DNA of 64,000 nt from Rhynchonema sp. JSB1_4 (Eukaryota; Nematoda; Chromadorea; Monhysterida; Xyalidae), in contig JASAMV010002058.1 of assembly GCA_030248065.1 (NCBI GenBank), positions 37,383 through 101,382 on the forward strand, written 5' to 3'. Positions 1-14,552 of this stretch are shown here, piece by piece (the first letter of the stretch is position 1; each line of letters begins with the position of its first letter). A program made the translations under genes and the position numbers. The notes under the pieces were generated by a model that was not told where the DNA came from, made no database searches, and saw nothing but the letters and a program-made list of their open reading frames with translations.

Positions 1-247
1 TGTAAATATGCATGGGGCTTTGTACTTTCTGTTATCGAAATGGTTTTCTGGATTATTTGCATCGTTTTTTAATGAAACATACGCACATCGAAGTTTTATA
101 GTATGTGAAAATTGAATTGTTTACCATGCTTTTTTGTACATTAGCTAGCGATCTTTTTATAACTGTCAGTGAAGTTATTATTGAACACAAATAGTCCGAA
201 GAATGAATTAATGCTCAGTCAAAACCAACCAACAAACAGCGAACATA

Positions 248-3740
<3,493 letters not shown>

Positions 3741-4048
3741 TATTTGACGTGGGATTATTGAGACGCTGAAAAGAGACACCAGCGTTATTGCGAGTGAACG
3801 CGAGATTTCGTTCACTGTGTGTGCAGAACATTCACTAAAACTGGTAATTTATGCCCAAATCGCGGTCAAAATAACTCAATTTCGACTGGAATTCACTTTC
3901 ACGAGGGTCACAATAAGGAACATGCATCACAGCACACGACTTTCGTTAAAAAATAATTTTTAGACTCTTGTTAGTTACCGTCGACTGCGAAACATCAATG
4001 AGCACCAAGAACTGAACAACCAGCGTGCGCCATCTGGTATCATTTTTT

Positions 4049-7027
4049 TCAAACGGAAAACAACTCGGTGTCAATGTGGCGGCTGCAGAGAACACAACAC
4101 ATAACACGCAGCTCACCTAATTCATTCACCGACACGTTCACGGTGAGAATATCCGACGTTCGCAGGATCGCATGCGGCAGCACACCGATCGGGGTCTCCA
4201 GTTGACGCACAATGATCTGCAAAAAGCAAAAATCAACTTTTTCGATGTTTTTTGTTCATTTTTCGTGAATTGCGTGCGTGTGTGTGTTGCTGTAAAGTAT
4301 TTATGTTTTGCTTTCACAGATAGGCGGTAAAATACCTTGCCAAGTCATCGCCAACCATGAAATTCGAGTGTGCGTGTCTGGAACACTGTTTTTGACCCAC
4401 TTGGTATCAATATCAATACCACGTTGCATGCAACTTTGAATGAAACATTTAACCCGTCCGCGCATGAAACATTTCGACGTGTTTTGTTCAGCGTTTTCGC
4501 ATCTAATTCGTCATAAAATACCTGTTCATTTAGTTTTTGATAATCAAGACGTGGCAACAGCTTTGTGTTCGGATCGGATAGAATACGTGGCCTTTTCGAG
4601 ATTTACCGACAGTTCTAAATTGGTGAACCAGACTGTACAAAATAAATTTTTTACAATAACTGTCATTAGTGAGAAGATCCGTGAATCTTGACATAAATTA
4701 TCTTCAATTCAAACCATTTGTACCCACTTTTACTAGTTAATCCTATCTATCCGATCCGGTGACCAATTTTGGCACCGATCTAAGCTTTTGTTTCAAACGC
4801 ATATTTTACTGCACCGTTTTTCATTAACATTATTTATTTTACAAATCGATTGAAATTCTATAGAACTAAATTATTTCGTCGACTTCGAGTTAAAATCGTT
4901 CAACACAAATCGTACAGCATAGCACGCATAAAAATGGCGCAAAATGAACAGCCGCAACGCCAGCAGTCAGCCACCAATAGCATTGCCACGAAAGGTTAGA
5001 GCATCATCATCACAGCACCCACAGTTGTTTTCCGCAAATAACCCACTGGACAATTTCTCAGGAGATTGGCAGCGCGCTTATCTGATGGACACGGTACAGT
5101 ATGTGAAGGTTCGAATCGCATCTGCGGCCGGTCAGGTGAGTTTGGGCGGTTGGTCCGTTCCGTTTGCACACAGTTTCTCCCGCTCTATTTCAACAACAAC
5201 ATTGTTATAGTTTTGTCATTCACAGCCCGACGTATGCGCCACAACAATGGACTGTATGTACAAGGAGTTGGCGAATGCTGAGAAAGCACTGGCCACACAC
5301 GACAGTTGCGCGAAACAGCAGGAACAGACTCAAAACCAGCCAATCAGCATCAGCAGTCTCGGTGAAATGCCTGGTTGGTGCATCATTACATACAGCACGC
5401 ATGCTTTTCGGGATCGGAATCTGAGGGTCCCACGCACCCGCACATTTGGGGACAAACTCACACACCCACAGACAGTGATGTAGTTGGTCCGAGCAAGAAA
5501 GCTAGCTAGCTGGAGGGGTCCAGCGCAAGAAAGCTAGCTAGCTAGCCGGGTACCCCGATTTGGGTGGGGTATTGGTCCAGAAGTCAAAAACAGGGCAAGG
5601 GTTTAAAAACTGGTCGAAATTATGCCAAAATAAGCCTTAAAATGCGTGTTTTAGTGCATGTATGAGCAAATTTGACCATTTTGGCCCATTAAAAGGTCAT
5701 TTTGGCACTACAATCAACACTTTTTTACTTGGATGACCGGAGCAAGAAAGCTAGCTAGAAGTTGGGGGTATTACCCCCACCCCAACTACATCACTGCCCA
5801 TAGAGTTGCTGAGAAAACCCACACTCACACCTATTTTGAAGAAACGACATTTGTTTTCTCAAAAGGCATCTGCGTCCGAACGCTCACAAATTTCTCAGGC
5901 ACGCCGCGCGAAAGGCTCTTGTACTCGATAGAACATTATCGGCAACAGATTGCCATATACACCGGAAAGGTGAGTTCGGCGGACGCTTCTTGTTCCATTT
6001 TCCACACATTTCTTCAACCGATGTTTACTTCAACAAAAACATTCTTGGAGTTCTATCATTCACAGCCCGGCATAACCGCCGAAATCATGTGTGATTTGTA
6101 CATGAAACTGTCGATGGTTACGAAAATGCTGTCCAAACATGACAATTATATCGCTGTTTACCATTAGCAAGTCGGGCAGTGAATTGCGTGGTTTTCCTTT
6201 TTTTATCTTTGCCACTGTCGATTGGTTTCCGTCTACATCTATTTATTACGTCATATTCAAGGACAGGAGAGAGGCTTTTTTAACTTTGTTAGCTGATTCT
6301 GGCGATAATTTTGATCCAAGTAAATACTCCCGCCAAAAGGAAGCATTTAATTCGTTGTGGCTTTATATTTTTTGTTATTTGTCTCTCGATTGAGGGTTAT
6401 GAGCCGCGCTTAAAAGATCTAACTGATTTCGGATGCATCTTCATTTATCGTGTTATTTTCAGACCAACTGTGTTTTGCGTGATCTCTGTGAGCATTTTTT
6501 TAAAAATATGCGTTGCTTGGAAATGACGTTGAAAATTTTACCGGGCTCAGTGATGCTGAACGTGTCCTTCGTACACTATGCCGAGGCCGAGCTGCTATCA
6601 TATATCCTATCCTATATTATCCTATCTTTGCAGCGTATTTTTGTACTCACAAATAATAAAACTGTTGTCGTACCAGCCAATAGTGGCAAATCTGGGCGCA
6701 AATGCAACAGATTGACAAGCGACACCACATTACACAAACTAATGTCATTGCTCTCGTACCAGACTTGCGCAATGCACATGCACTAATCCCAACTTGCCCC
6801 GGTCAGCGAATTCGCCGAACATTCATTATGTCCAACACACCGAGCCAAAACAACCCAACCACGCCAATTATTACCTGCGATCCATCCGGTCTGTGCGCCA
6901 TCAATTCACCTTTGACAATGGTCCGCTCAAACATTTCAATTGTCGCAGTCTTGCCCATCAGTGAATCCATGACGCGCAGATAGCGTTCCCTTTGGTGGGC
7001 ACGATGCAGCTGCTCAGGGGTGGACAT
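4049..7027 (-). CDS. GEMIN7: GEMIN7-like SMN complex subunit
   Basis: Small Sm-fold protein of the SMN complex, which assembles snRNP cores. Exon 1 (6875-7027) starts MSTPEQ and contains QRERYLRVMDSLMGK and an EMFERTIVKGELMAH stretch, matching the RERYLR..L..L.G.....H E core of human GEMIN7. The exon ending at 4216 on the plus strand carries IIVRQLETPIGVLPHAILRT, then SDILTV, the most diagnostic match (human VSQLQTPIGV...LLRCSDII). A small exon around 4336-4385 (SNFMVGDDL) probably joins them. Simple GT donors do not keep its frame, whereas a GC donor after GATGACTTG would. The stop is uncertain: unspliced reading runs to 4049, but a GTGAGC after ...VNEL could be a further donor. The 2.5-kb intron between exons 1 and 2 holds another gene on the opposite strand. 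Confidence 0.75.
4934..6167 (+). CDS. unrecognised gene with two tandem homologous exon pairs
   Basis: I do not recognise the family. The reading starts at the Met of MAQNEQPQRQQ (4934). A coding block with NPLDNFSGDWQRAYLMDTVQ runs to a GTGAGT donor, and after an intron ending CATTCACAG continues as PDVCATTMDCMYKELANAEK. A diverged second copy follows at about 5840-6167: NFSGTPRERLLYSIEHYRQQ, donor GTGAGT, then after a CATTCACAG acceptor PGITAEIMCDLYMKLSMVTK, with a stop at 6165-6167. The two halves share intron position, NFSG motif and helical pattern (KALATHD / KMLSKHD), so this is an internal or tandem duplication. A 324-bp hAT-type MITE separates the copies. The whole unit sits inside a GEMIN7-like intron on the opposite strand. 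Whether both copies belong to one mRNA is unknown. Confidence 0.5.
5473..5796. mobile_element. hAT-type MITE (TIR CAGTGATGTAGTTGG)
   Basis: Perfect 15-bp terminal inverted repeats CAGTGATGTAGTTGG / CCAACTACATCACTG. They are flanked by CCCACAGA (5465-5472) and CCCATAGA (5797-5804), an 8-bp target duplication with one mismatch. The subterminal unit GCAAGAAAGCTAGCTAG occurs twice near the left end and once near the right. No coding capacity. Confidence 0.88.
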
Positions 7028-8334
7028 TTCGGGTGGCAAAATCTGGAACCCTTTGCATAGTTTTTTCGATTTTCATATACCGAACTTTGAGTAAAGCCAT
7101 TGTTTGGCCGTGGAAGAACCGGACATTCAAAAAACACAGTAAAATTGTTTGAGTAAACCTTTTATCCCAAAGCCCTGGACACACGCACACAAATGTTTGA
7201 CCAAAAATAAGTACAAGTATAGACACCGTTACGTTTTTGTTACAAATTCAATAGAAAGTAATCGTTCAATAAATAAATGGTATTTTTGAAGTCCAATTAT
7301 AATTCAAGTTATGGAACAATCGACAAGATAAATTTTCCGTTTTTGAGTGCTGCAGTGCAACAGAAAACTTTAAGTTAAAAACCATTCAATAATTTAGGAA
7401 TATGAAAACACAAAAAGTCATTGCAAACAACACTGTTGGTCTGAAAACAAACAAAGAATACAAGAAAACCATATGTCAAAACAATTATGTACCGGTAAAC
7501 CGGAATATCGCAATCAAGTGAGACATTGTGAGTGGGGCTCATAGCTCAGACAGAACCAATAGACAAACATCAAAAATAACTCAAAATGTGCTTTCCGTGA
7601 ATTAAAAAATCGGTTGTTTTTTCACTCGTGGAGAACAAGCCGAATTTGGGTGGATCAAAATCAACACCAAAAACAATTAACTGTTGACGCACATAAAATC
7701 TCTCATTGGGATAACTCAAAAAAATGACTTATCCTTTCAATAAATTAATGTAAACGGAACCCAAACAACAACAGATAACAAATGTGAGAACCACGTATAA
7801 TAGTAGGTAACAAGAATGGAATGGCTCCAAAAAGGCGCTTTAGTGTATTTCAATTCATATGGGACACGTTTTGTTGATACATAATTGTTGTTTGCACATG
7901 AAAACAATCAATATTTCGGCAATAACTTTGTGTGAGTAAGTTGATAACAATTCGCGGATTACGCGCAACAAACGAGCTTAGCGATAGCAATCTGTGAACA
8001 AACGAAGACAAAAGATATATTTTTTGAAATCAAGCTTTCGGCGCTTCAAAGTTCGGGATGGTTCATCTTAATTATCGGCGCACTCAAATACTTGAAGCTA
8101 ACGAAAGTCCGTCACATGCTTTTATAATACACCACAATCGGTAGAACAGTATAGATATCACATTTTGTCAGCGAATTTTTGTTGGTTGTTTGTTTGTCTG
8201 TTTGCAATAGCGGCGACACAAACGAAGACACGCGCGCGCACCCGACAGACACAAAAGTCACGATTACATTTAATGACAGATGATATTTTATTGATGATGA
8301 AGTCGTGAGGAAGCATCAGATAAGCGTTGGTTGG
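7028..8334. other. intergenic, no gene recognised
   Basis: AT-rich sequence between GEMIN7-like exon 1 and the SERP1 3' end. I see no exon with coding character, RNA gene or delimitable repeat. An AATAAA on the minus strand near 8287-8292 is the likely SERP1 poly(A) signal. Confidence 0.6.
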
Positions 8335-8783
8335 TTACCAGCCCATCTTCACGTACCTGACGATCTCGAAGATTGCTGCAAAGACGGTCATTTCGTAAAA
8401 TTTAGGATTTTTGCTAGTTTAAGATTCAAAACAAGTTCCCAAGTTGAATCTCCGCTGCCCCGCGCAGCACCAACAGGCCACACTTGAGTGGAGTGTGAAA
8501 TGAGATGCTGCGAAAATAAAGCCATCATCTGACCTGATCCGCATACGACGAAAACAAAAAGACCGATGAGCCACGGCGCCGCTGGTGATTTATCTTCGGC
8601 TGGTTTCTGGAACACAAATGTTTTATGCATCAGTGGTCTTTTGTCAAAAAGTTATAAAAGCACACTCTCTGGAATTTCAAACGCCTGACTCTGACTTACC
8701 AAGCTCTTCGCGACTTTTCCACGAGTCTCCACGTTTTTGCTGTACGCCTCGTTGGCGACCTTCATTCGTTGTTTTGCAGGCAT
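8335..8783 (-). CDS. SERP1: SERP1/RAMP4, stress-associated ER protein
   Basis: Tail-anchored ER protein that associates with the Sec61 translocon and ribosome. Three exons: 8700-8783, 8534-8606 and 8335-8375. Their lengths (84+73+41) close to a 65-residue protein; human SERP1 has 66. The N-terminus reads MPAKQRMKVANEAYSKNVET, then RGKVAKSL, the basic cytosolic part. Exon 2 gives KPAEDKSPAAPWLIGLFVFV then VCGS, the start of the single membrane anchor. Exon 3 gives AIFEIVRYVKMGW. Order, length and the PWLIGLFVFVVCGS core match the family over its whole length. A poly(A) signal lies about 45 bp beyond the stop. Confidence 0.96.
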
Positions 8784-9234
8784 CGTGAGCAAGATTCGTC
8801 TAGTTTGAGTCTTTTTGAGATGTTCGGAGCTGACTGACTGACTTTGAAGCGACAGGCCGTCAATTTCGCTTGTCCAACAGCCGATTGAACCGCGCCGATG
8901 TCGAAATGAAAATATCGGAATTAATGAATCGAGCAGGCTTCAGCACCTGTCTTTGTTTCGGAATGGATTGGAGGAATCGGCAACTTTTTTTTAATTTATA
9001 AATTCAGCTCAGCCAGGATGTCGTCAAATGTGGAATTTTGGCTGTGCTTTGGCGTCCTTCAAGAATAGTTGTGAACAGAAAAAAAGGAAAAAACATGCTC
9101 TGAGCCAAAAAAATTAAGGTGAAAATGCGCGCAAAGTCGAAAAATTTGTAAACAAGGTAGGCCCGGCCCGGCCCCACGATGGGAAAACTTGACCAGGTTC
9201 GGCCCGATTTTTTTGACCAATTTTTTCCTCACGG
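8784..9234. other. intergenic, no gene recognised
   Basis: Upstream flank of SERP1, running into the repeat tract. The last 100 bp contain GGCCCGGCCCGG-like and TTCGGCCCGATTT pieces resembling the subterminal unit of the element at 51276-52069, so this is probably a decayed element edge. Confidence 0.45.
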
Positions 9235-9289
9235 TGGTTATGTACCTAGGGGGGTTGGGGGGGGGGGGGGCAGGGTTTATTTTTTCAAA

Positions 9290-9470
9290 ATGGGCTAGTA
9301 GCAAAAAGCTTGTAAAATAAAAAATTTAGTAGCTTTTTTTGCCGCTGAAAAGCCCATTTACTAGCTTTTTTGGCCAACATACAAAATTTAGTAGCTTTTA
9401 GGCTACTAAATTTGAAAATTTACTAGCTTTTCAAAAAATTTAGTAGCTAAAAAGCTACTAAATTTGGTTA
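9290..9470. repeat. cluster of inverted and direct TTTAGTAGCTTTT motifs
   Basis: At least six copies of TAGTAGCTTTT or its complement AAAAGCTACTA lie within 180 bp, including a perfect local palindrome AAATTTAGTAGC...GCTACTAAATTT around 9438-9462. It lies inside the truncated family-A element. I could not define termini. Confidence 0.6.
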
Positions 9471-9691
9471 AAAAAATCCATGGGGGGGTTGGGCGGGAGG
9501 GGTGGGTGGGGACGTTGGGGGCTGAGGTTTTTGGGTGAAAATTTTTAATGTCTTTATTATGTGTGGAATCGTGTGAAAACGTAGTATTTGAACGCGTAGC
9601 GCGCGAATTTTGGGTAATTTGAGGTAAAAACCACTGATTTTGGCCATTTTGGGGCAAAATCGGGGGGGGGGGGTACCTACTGTACCGGGGT

Positions 9692-10120
9692 CAGTGTGGT
9701 GGCAGCTGGCAGGCCAATCGACCCAAGATACCCTAGGGGGGGGAAGGTTTCGGACTTGATACCCCCCAGAGGCTACCCAAGATACCCCCATGGTCCGTCA
9801 AAAGGCGAAAAAAGGCCGTTTTTTGCATGCAATTTTACTGCAAAATTGGCCTAAAAATGGGTATTTTTTGACATTTTGCCGAAAATTGGCCTAAAATGAC
9901 CATTTTTGGGTGTCTGCGCGCAGAACGCGCAATTTTTGGGGGTCCCGAGGTCGAAAAACACCTATTTTTGCATTTGAAAACCATAAATCTACTTACTCGA
10001 TATACCCTTTGGGGTCGACTCGAGATAGATACCCTTCCCCCCCCATCCCCCCCTAAGGGTTGACTCGAGATAGATACCCCTAAGGGGGGAATCCCCCCAT
10101 CCCCCCCAGCCACTACAGTG
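9692..10120. mobile_element. hAT-type MITE (family E) nested in family A
   Basis: Left end CAGTGTGGTGGCAG and right end CCAGCCACTACAGTG, imperfect inverted repeats. The perfect 8-bp target duplication ACCGGGGT is at 9684-9691 and 10121-10128. Its private subterminal units are GATACCC and TCGAGATAGATACCC (tandem near 10015-10080). The AT-rich core has TGCGCGCAGAACGCGCA. A second copy is at about 54475-55352. Confidence 0.85.
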
Positions 10121-10511
10121 ACCGGGGTGAAAATTGGGGGATACCTGCTGCACCATGCCAAACATCGGGGGGATACCTACTGTACCAGGCGAGGGGGATA
10201 CCTACTGTAATAGGGGGCCAGCCCCCAGTGGTGTCGTTGAGAAATCGAAATTTTCCCATACCCAGCCCAATTTTCGGGAAATTTCCCATACATACCCTCA
10301 AAAATCAAAAATTTCCCATACCAGGGGGGGTTTCTCCAAAAACTCAAAAATTTCCCATACCCAGGGTGGGGTTTTGAAAAAAATGACCCCAAAAATCTTC
10401 TAAAAGTACCAAAAAGTGGTCCAAAAGTGCTTAAAACGGAGTTTTCTTGCGGTAGCAAGCGATTTTTGACATTTTTAGGTGAAAAATGGTCAATTTTGGT
10501 ACTTCTCGGGG

Positions 10512-11367
10512 TAGGGTTAGAGAGATGTCGGGTGTCGGCTGTCGGGTGCCAAAAAAGTGTAGGTGTCGGGTGTCGGGTACCCCAGATGTCGGGTGTCGGG
10601 TTTTTTCGGCCCCGACACCCGACAGGCGACACCCGACACTTATAGTCCAGCCACGAACTCATGAGACGACTTTTTTTTTAACTTGGCTTGTGCGGATCCA
10701 ACAATGTTCCGGTTCCACGTATTTCGGAAATGAAAGAAAGAGAAACGCACGTATTTTTTAAAAACACGCTCTCCACTCGGTGCGTAAATTCCCTTTTGAC
10801 TCCCAAAACATTTGTGTGCTGAACAACGCTGCTGTTCGCGTAAGCACGCAACAAATTGAGGTCAGCCAGCTGGAACTTGTCATCATCTCCCTCAGCCAAT
10901 CTCTTTCTTTTGTTTGCGAAAACACGTGTATCTGGAGCATTTTTGAATGCGGCCAAGCAAGCTTTAAAAAAAGTCGTCTCATGAGCTGGTGGCTGGACTA
11001 TACGGTTCAAAACATCAGTATTGCTGAGAGAAAAATTTTGAGAGAAAATTTTCTTCGAAACAAATGTTTCCGAAGACGCAGAATGTGACATTTTGGTGTT
11101 TATTTCGTGTGAAAATACCTGAATTCAGTAACTTGAGCCAAAAAATTGCACTCGTGATGCAAATGAGCAAAAATTTGCCTGTTTTTGGTCCAAAAACAGG
11201 TGTCGGGTGTCGGGTTTTTTTCAAAAACTAGGATGTCGGGTGTCGGGTTTTTTTGCAACTGTCGGGTGTCGGGTGTCGGCTTTTTTTCTGAGATGTCGGG
11301 TGTCGGGTACTTCCAGATGTCGGGTGTCGGCTGTCGGGTGTCGGGTACCCCCCGACCTCTAACCCTA
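10512..11367. mobile_element. hAT-type MITE (TIR TAGGGTTAGAG), nested, itself interrupted
   Basis: Ends TAGGGTTAGAG and CTCTAACCCTA. The flanking direct repeat TTCTCGGGG lies at 10503-10511 and 11368-11376. The private unit GATGTCGGGTGTCGGG is repeated at both ends in inverted orientation. TAGGG termini are typical of Ac-like hAT elements. A sister copy without the internal insertion lies at 62022-62492. Confidence 0.88.
10643..11000. mobile_element. TA-inserting MITE with about 30-bp inverted repeats
   Basis: Ends TAGTCCAGCCACG / GTGGCTGGACTA, extended inward by the matching GAACTCATGAGACGACTTTTT / AAAAAGTCGTCTCATGAGC (one side offset). It is flanked by TA (641-642 and 11001-11002). The sister host element at 62022-62492 reads CACTTACGGTTC here without interruption, which is a paralogous empty site. 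The TA target suggests Tc1/mariner-type mobilisation. Confidence 0.85.
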
Positions 11368-11633
11368 TTCTCGGGGTCAAAAAGTCATTTCCTAGGGGTG
11401 CTTGTTCCAAAAGTGAAAAATTTCCCATACCCGATACCCCCGGCCGATTTCCCATACCCCATACCAGGGGGGTAACCCCCCCAACCCCCCCCCCCCTAAC
11501 GACACCACTGCCAGCCACCAAACCCCCCACCTCCAACACTGCTCTAAACTAAAAATTGCAAATAAGACAAAATCAAGTGCCAAATCCCAACGAAAAATCG
11601 TGTTTTTCATGAAAAACCACGATTTTGTCAATG

Positions 11634-12037
11634 CCGTAAAAACCTAAATACAGCCCCCCCCCCGGAATACAGCCCCCCCAAAAAGGGGTCAGTGAATTAT
11701 TATAGGCCCCCCCCGGAATAGAGCCCCCCCCCCAAAGTAACATCCCCTATACAGTAGTGTATTAAGGCTTGATAGTGGTGCACAGGTACATTTATGCACG
11801 TTTGTTGTTCGTTCAGAGCACATAATACGCCTCTTATTGACGAATGGACACAAATAAATGCAATTACAATCGAAAAAACATCCTTTCAAACCCCTTTTTG
11901 GGGTTTTTAGGGGTATTTCTGGGAACAATTTTTTCCGGTTTGGGTCAGTGAATTAATAGAAGCCCCCCCGGAATAGAGCCCCCCCAAAATGGGGTCAGTG
12001 AGTTAATAGAGCCCCCCTTCTATTTAGGTTTTTACGG
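11634..12037. mobile_element. TA-type MITE (TIR CCGTAAAAACCTAAATA)
   Basis: Inverted repeats CCGTAAAAACCTAAATA / TATTTAGGTTTTTACGG enclose GGAATAGAGCCCCCC units, AAAATGGGGTCAGTGAATTAATAGAG, and a unique core with CACAGGTACATTTATGCACG. The right flank is TA; the left is TG, a probable mutation. It is a near-duplicate of 12225-12652. Confidence 0.82.
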
Positions 12038-12184
12038 TACAAGGGGGCTCCAGTGTAGTTCATGGGGGGAGGGGGAACTTCGCAATTATGATGCTTAAAA
12101 GCTGTATTCCGTTGTATACGCAAGCTTAAACAACGTTTGACGACACAACAACACAACACAACCCTAATGCCACCAACCGGTTGG

Positions 12185-12745
12185 CAGTGCTGTGGCTACT
12201 TTGGCGGGGCGGGTAGGGTACATACCGTAAAAACCTAAATACAGCCCCCCCCCCGGAATAGAGCCCCCCCCGTAATACAGCCCCCCAAAAAGGGGTCAGT
12301 GAATTAATAGAGCCCCCCCCCCGGAATAGAGCCCCCCCCCCAAAGTAACATCCCCTATACAGTAGTGTATTAAGGCTTGATAGTGGTGCACAGGTACATT
12401 TATGCACGTTTGTTGTTCGTTCAGAGCACATAATACGCCTCTTATTGACGAATAGACACGAATAAATGCAATTACAAGCGAAAAAACATCCTTTCCAAAC
12501 CCCTTTTTGGGGGTTTTTAGGGGTATTTCTGGGAACAATTTTTTCCGGTTTGGGTAAGTGAATTAATAGAAGCCCCCCCCCCCCGGAATAGAGCCCCCCA
12601 AAATGGGGTCAGTGAGTTAATAGAGCCCCCCCTTCTATTTAGGTTTTTACGGTAAGTGGAAAAAATCGGGGCGGGTAGGGGGTAGTGTACCTGGGATTTT
12701 GGGGGGGGGGGGGGGAATCCGGTTTGGGGGGAGGGGGGAGATTTG
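12185..12745. mobile_element. hAT-type element (family B), right part missing, interrupted by a TA-MITE
   Basis: The left end CAGTGCTGTGGCTACTTTGG is followed by GGGGCGGGTAGGGTACATA. After the inserted TA-MITE (12225-12652) the family-B body resumes with GTGGAAAAAATCGGGGCGGG, a G run and AATCCGGTTTGGGGGGAGGG. This matches the reverse strand of the intact copy 53139-53590. No right terminus. Confidence 0.75.
12225..12652. mobile_element. TA-type MITE (TIR CCGTAAAAACCTAAATA), TA duplication intact
   Basis: Same family and layout as 11634-12037. It is flanked by TA (223-224 and 653-654) and inserted in a family-B element. The uninterrupted family-B copy (53139-53590, reverse strand) reads GTACATAGGTGGAAAAA across the site, an empty-site comparison showing a TA target. 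Confidence 0.9.
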
Positions 12746-12970
12746 TAGAGTGATTAAATCGGGTCAGTGAATTATAGAGAGAGGCCCCCCGGAATGGAGT
12801 CCCCCCGTAATAGAGCCCCAAAATGGGGTCAGTGAATTAATAGAGCCCACTTCTATTTACGACGAGGTTTTTACGGTGTCTATCGTCAACACTTATGGGC
12901 AAATCTATCTGTCGTCAACAAATTCTGGGAACAATCTATTTCGATTTCTCAACGACACCAACCACTGGGC

Positions 12971-13288
12971 GTGGACATGAGGAATGTGCACAGGTCTTCC
13001 TGGCTGGGGCCTAAACCTGAGCCTAATCGAATAGCGATAAATCTTGCTGATAAGCCTGAATCGAAGCCTGAGCCAAAAGTTGAACGAAAAAAATTCAGAG
13101 TTTGGATTCCGTTCACCTATGTGAATTCTATCTATTGGGCTTATCGCGTTGTGGACCTCTGGAACAGGCTCCCAGAGGACGTCGTCTCCGCTGCCTCAAT
13201 TGCGGCCTTTAAATCTAAACTAAACTCACGTGGTCGAGACGTAGTTTCTCGCCATATTTCAACAAAATTCTCAGCCGTCGTTGACTGA
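12971..13288 (+). pseudogene. non-LTR retrotransposon C-terminal remnant
   Basis: The open frame ends in the tail typical of LINE reverse-transcriptase ORFs: YRVVDLWNRLPEDVVSAASI then AAFKSKLNS, matching the RVVNLWNSLP..VVSA.S...FK..L pattern. The frame before it (GPKPEPNRIA, DKPESKPEPK) is translated TTAGGC-like repeat and is probably not original. No upstream RT domain is present, so this is a dead 5'-truncated copy. Confidence 0.7.
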
Positions 13289-13409
13289 TCTTCTCAGTCA
13301 CTGAGTTGCTGCTTTCAGGTAATCGTTGGTTTTTGTTGTCGCCTGTTTTCATTTCGTGTGCGCCATTGATCACTGATTTTCGCCTGTCGTTGCTGTTTTT
13401 GGTTGGTTT

Positions 13410-13868
13410 CAGTGTTGAAGGTGGGGGGTTTGGGGGGGGGGGGCCCCCCCCCCCAGTACAGTAGGTATCCCCCCCTCGCCTGGTACAGTAGGTATCCCCC
13501 CCCCGATGTTTGGTATGGTACAGTAGGTATCCCCCCCCGATTTTCACCCCGGTACAGTGGCATCCCCCCCCGATTTTGCCCCAAAAGTGCCAATTTTTGA
13601 CTAAAATGGCCGAAATTAGAGCAAAATCAGTGGTTTTTACCTCAAATTACCCGAAATTCGCGCGCTACGCGCGCAAATACTACTACGTTTTCACACGATT
13701 CCACACATAATAAACACATAAAAAAATTTCACCCCAAAACCTAACCCCCCCAACCCCCCCCCCCAGGTACATAACCCCCCCAGGCCATCGGCTCTGGTAC
13801 AGTAGGTATCCCCCCTCTCCGAGCGCGGTACAGTAGGTATCCCCCCCTCCAGAGTACCTCCAACACTG
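13410..13868. mobile_element. hAT-type MITE, intact family-A reference copy
   Basis: Ends CAGTGTTGAAGGT and ACCTCCAACACTG (one mismatch). The perfect 8-bp duplication GTTGGTTT lies at 13402-13409 and 13869-13876. The private unit GTACAGTAGGTATCCCCC is repeated four times on the left (one variant) and twice on the right. The AT-rich core has the palindrome GCGCGCTACGCGCGC near 13660. Length 459 bp, no coding capacity. Confidence 0.92.
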
Positions 13869-13876
13869 GTTGGTTT

Positions 13877-14552
13877 AAAATTTCTCTGGTACGTTTTGTC
13901 GTTTGTTCATTCATGATTATCATTGTGTTACGTACACTCGTTTATTTTTCAGGTGTTTTCCGGATCTCGTTGTAGGTCTTTGCGTGAGCTTGCAAATAAA
14001 ATTTGAATTTGAAAATCTCCCCTCCCGTTGAAGTTGAAAAAGGCCAAAATAAATCTCTTTCAATTCATTTTAGTTCCTATTCCGCAACCAGCATGGTACC
14101 GGAACCTGGGGCCCAAAACATGACCACTACAAAATAGTGGTCGAAGAACACGTTGGCAAAATGTCTGAAAATGACCAAAGTTCAGCACTTTATTGTGTTT
14201 CTCACCATCCCCACAAAATTGACGTGGGCCAAGCTAATGTTTGAGATGCACACTTGTCAATACATTGCGTGGTTTGTTTGCGTCCATCAATCACACTGCG
14301 GAAAAATACATGTTGCCGGTTTACAGTAAGACTCTGACACAACCATTTCATGACAAAAGTTGTCAGTGTAAAGTTGTTCACTGCAAAACCTGCGTTGCAA
14401 GATAGTGCAATAACGCGGTAAACAAACTTCTGCGTCACATATACAAAGTAATTTTAGTATTTCGACTTAGTTTCGAATTAGTTTGGTTTCAAAACTTTAT
14501 AGCTTTGAAAAATCTAATCCGGATATTGTTAACCAAACCCACAAACAAATAA
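13877..14552. other. upstream of TRPT1, no gene recognised
   Basis: Upstream of TRPT1. Contains TGTTTATTTTTCAGG-like splice-like strings but no exon I can support, and no clear core promoter motif. Confidence 0.5.

Larger units (their letters stand above)
10226..11510. mobile_element. hAT-type MITE (TIR CAGTGGTGTCGTT), hosts a nested element
   Basis: Terminal inverted repeats CAGTGGTGTCGTT / AACGACACCACTG. Flanks are CCAGCCCC on the left and CCAGCCAC on the right (7 of 8 match). The private unit is TTTCCCATACC, repeated about five times on the left and at least twice on the right. It is interrupted by 10512-11367. A sister copy is at 51125-52344. Confidence 0.85.
9235..11541. mobile_element. 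left-truncated hAT-type element (family A) hosting nested insertions
   Basis: The body matches the intact element at 13410-13868 in order: GTTATGTACC plus G run, AATCGTGTGAAAACGTAGTA, the GCGTAGCGCGC core, AAACCACTGATTTT, and several GATACCTACTGTACC units. It ends ACCTCCAACACTG at 11541, the family-A right terminus. The left terminus (CAGTGTTGGAGGT) is missing. The body is interrupted by a TTTAGTAGCTTTT-rich segment (about 9290-9470) and by the elements at 9692-10120 and 10226-11510. Confidence 0.75.

Noticed and set aside
10134..10761. Open frames over the CCCATACC and GTCGGGTGTCGGG arrays
   Set aside because: Simple-unit repeats with no stop codons by chance, inside delimited transposons.
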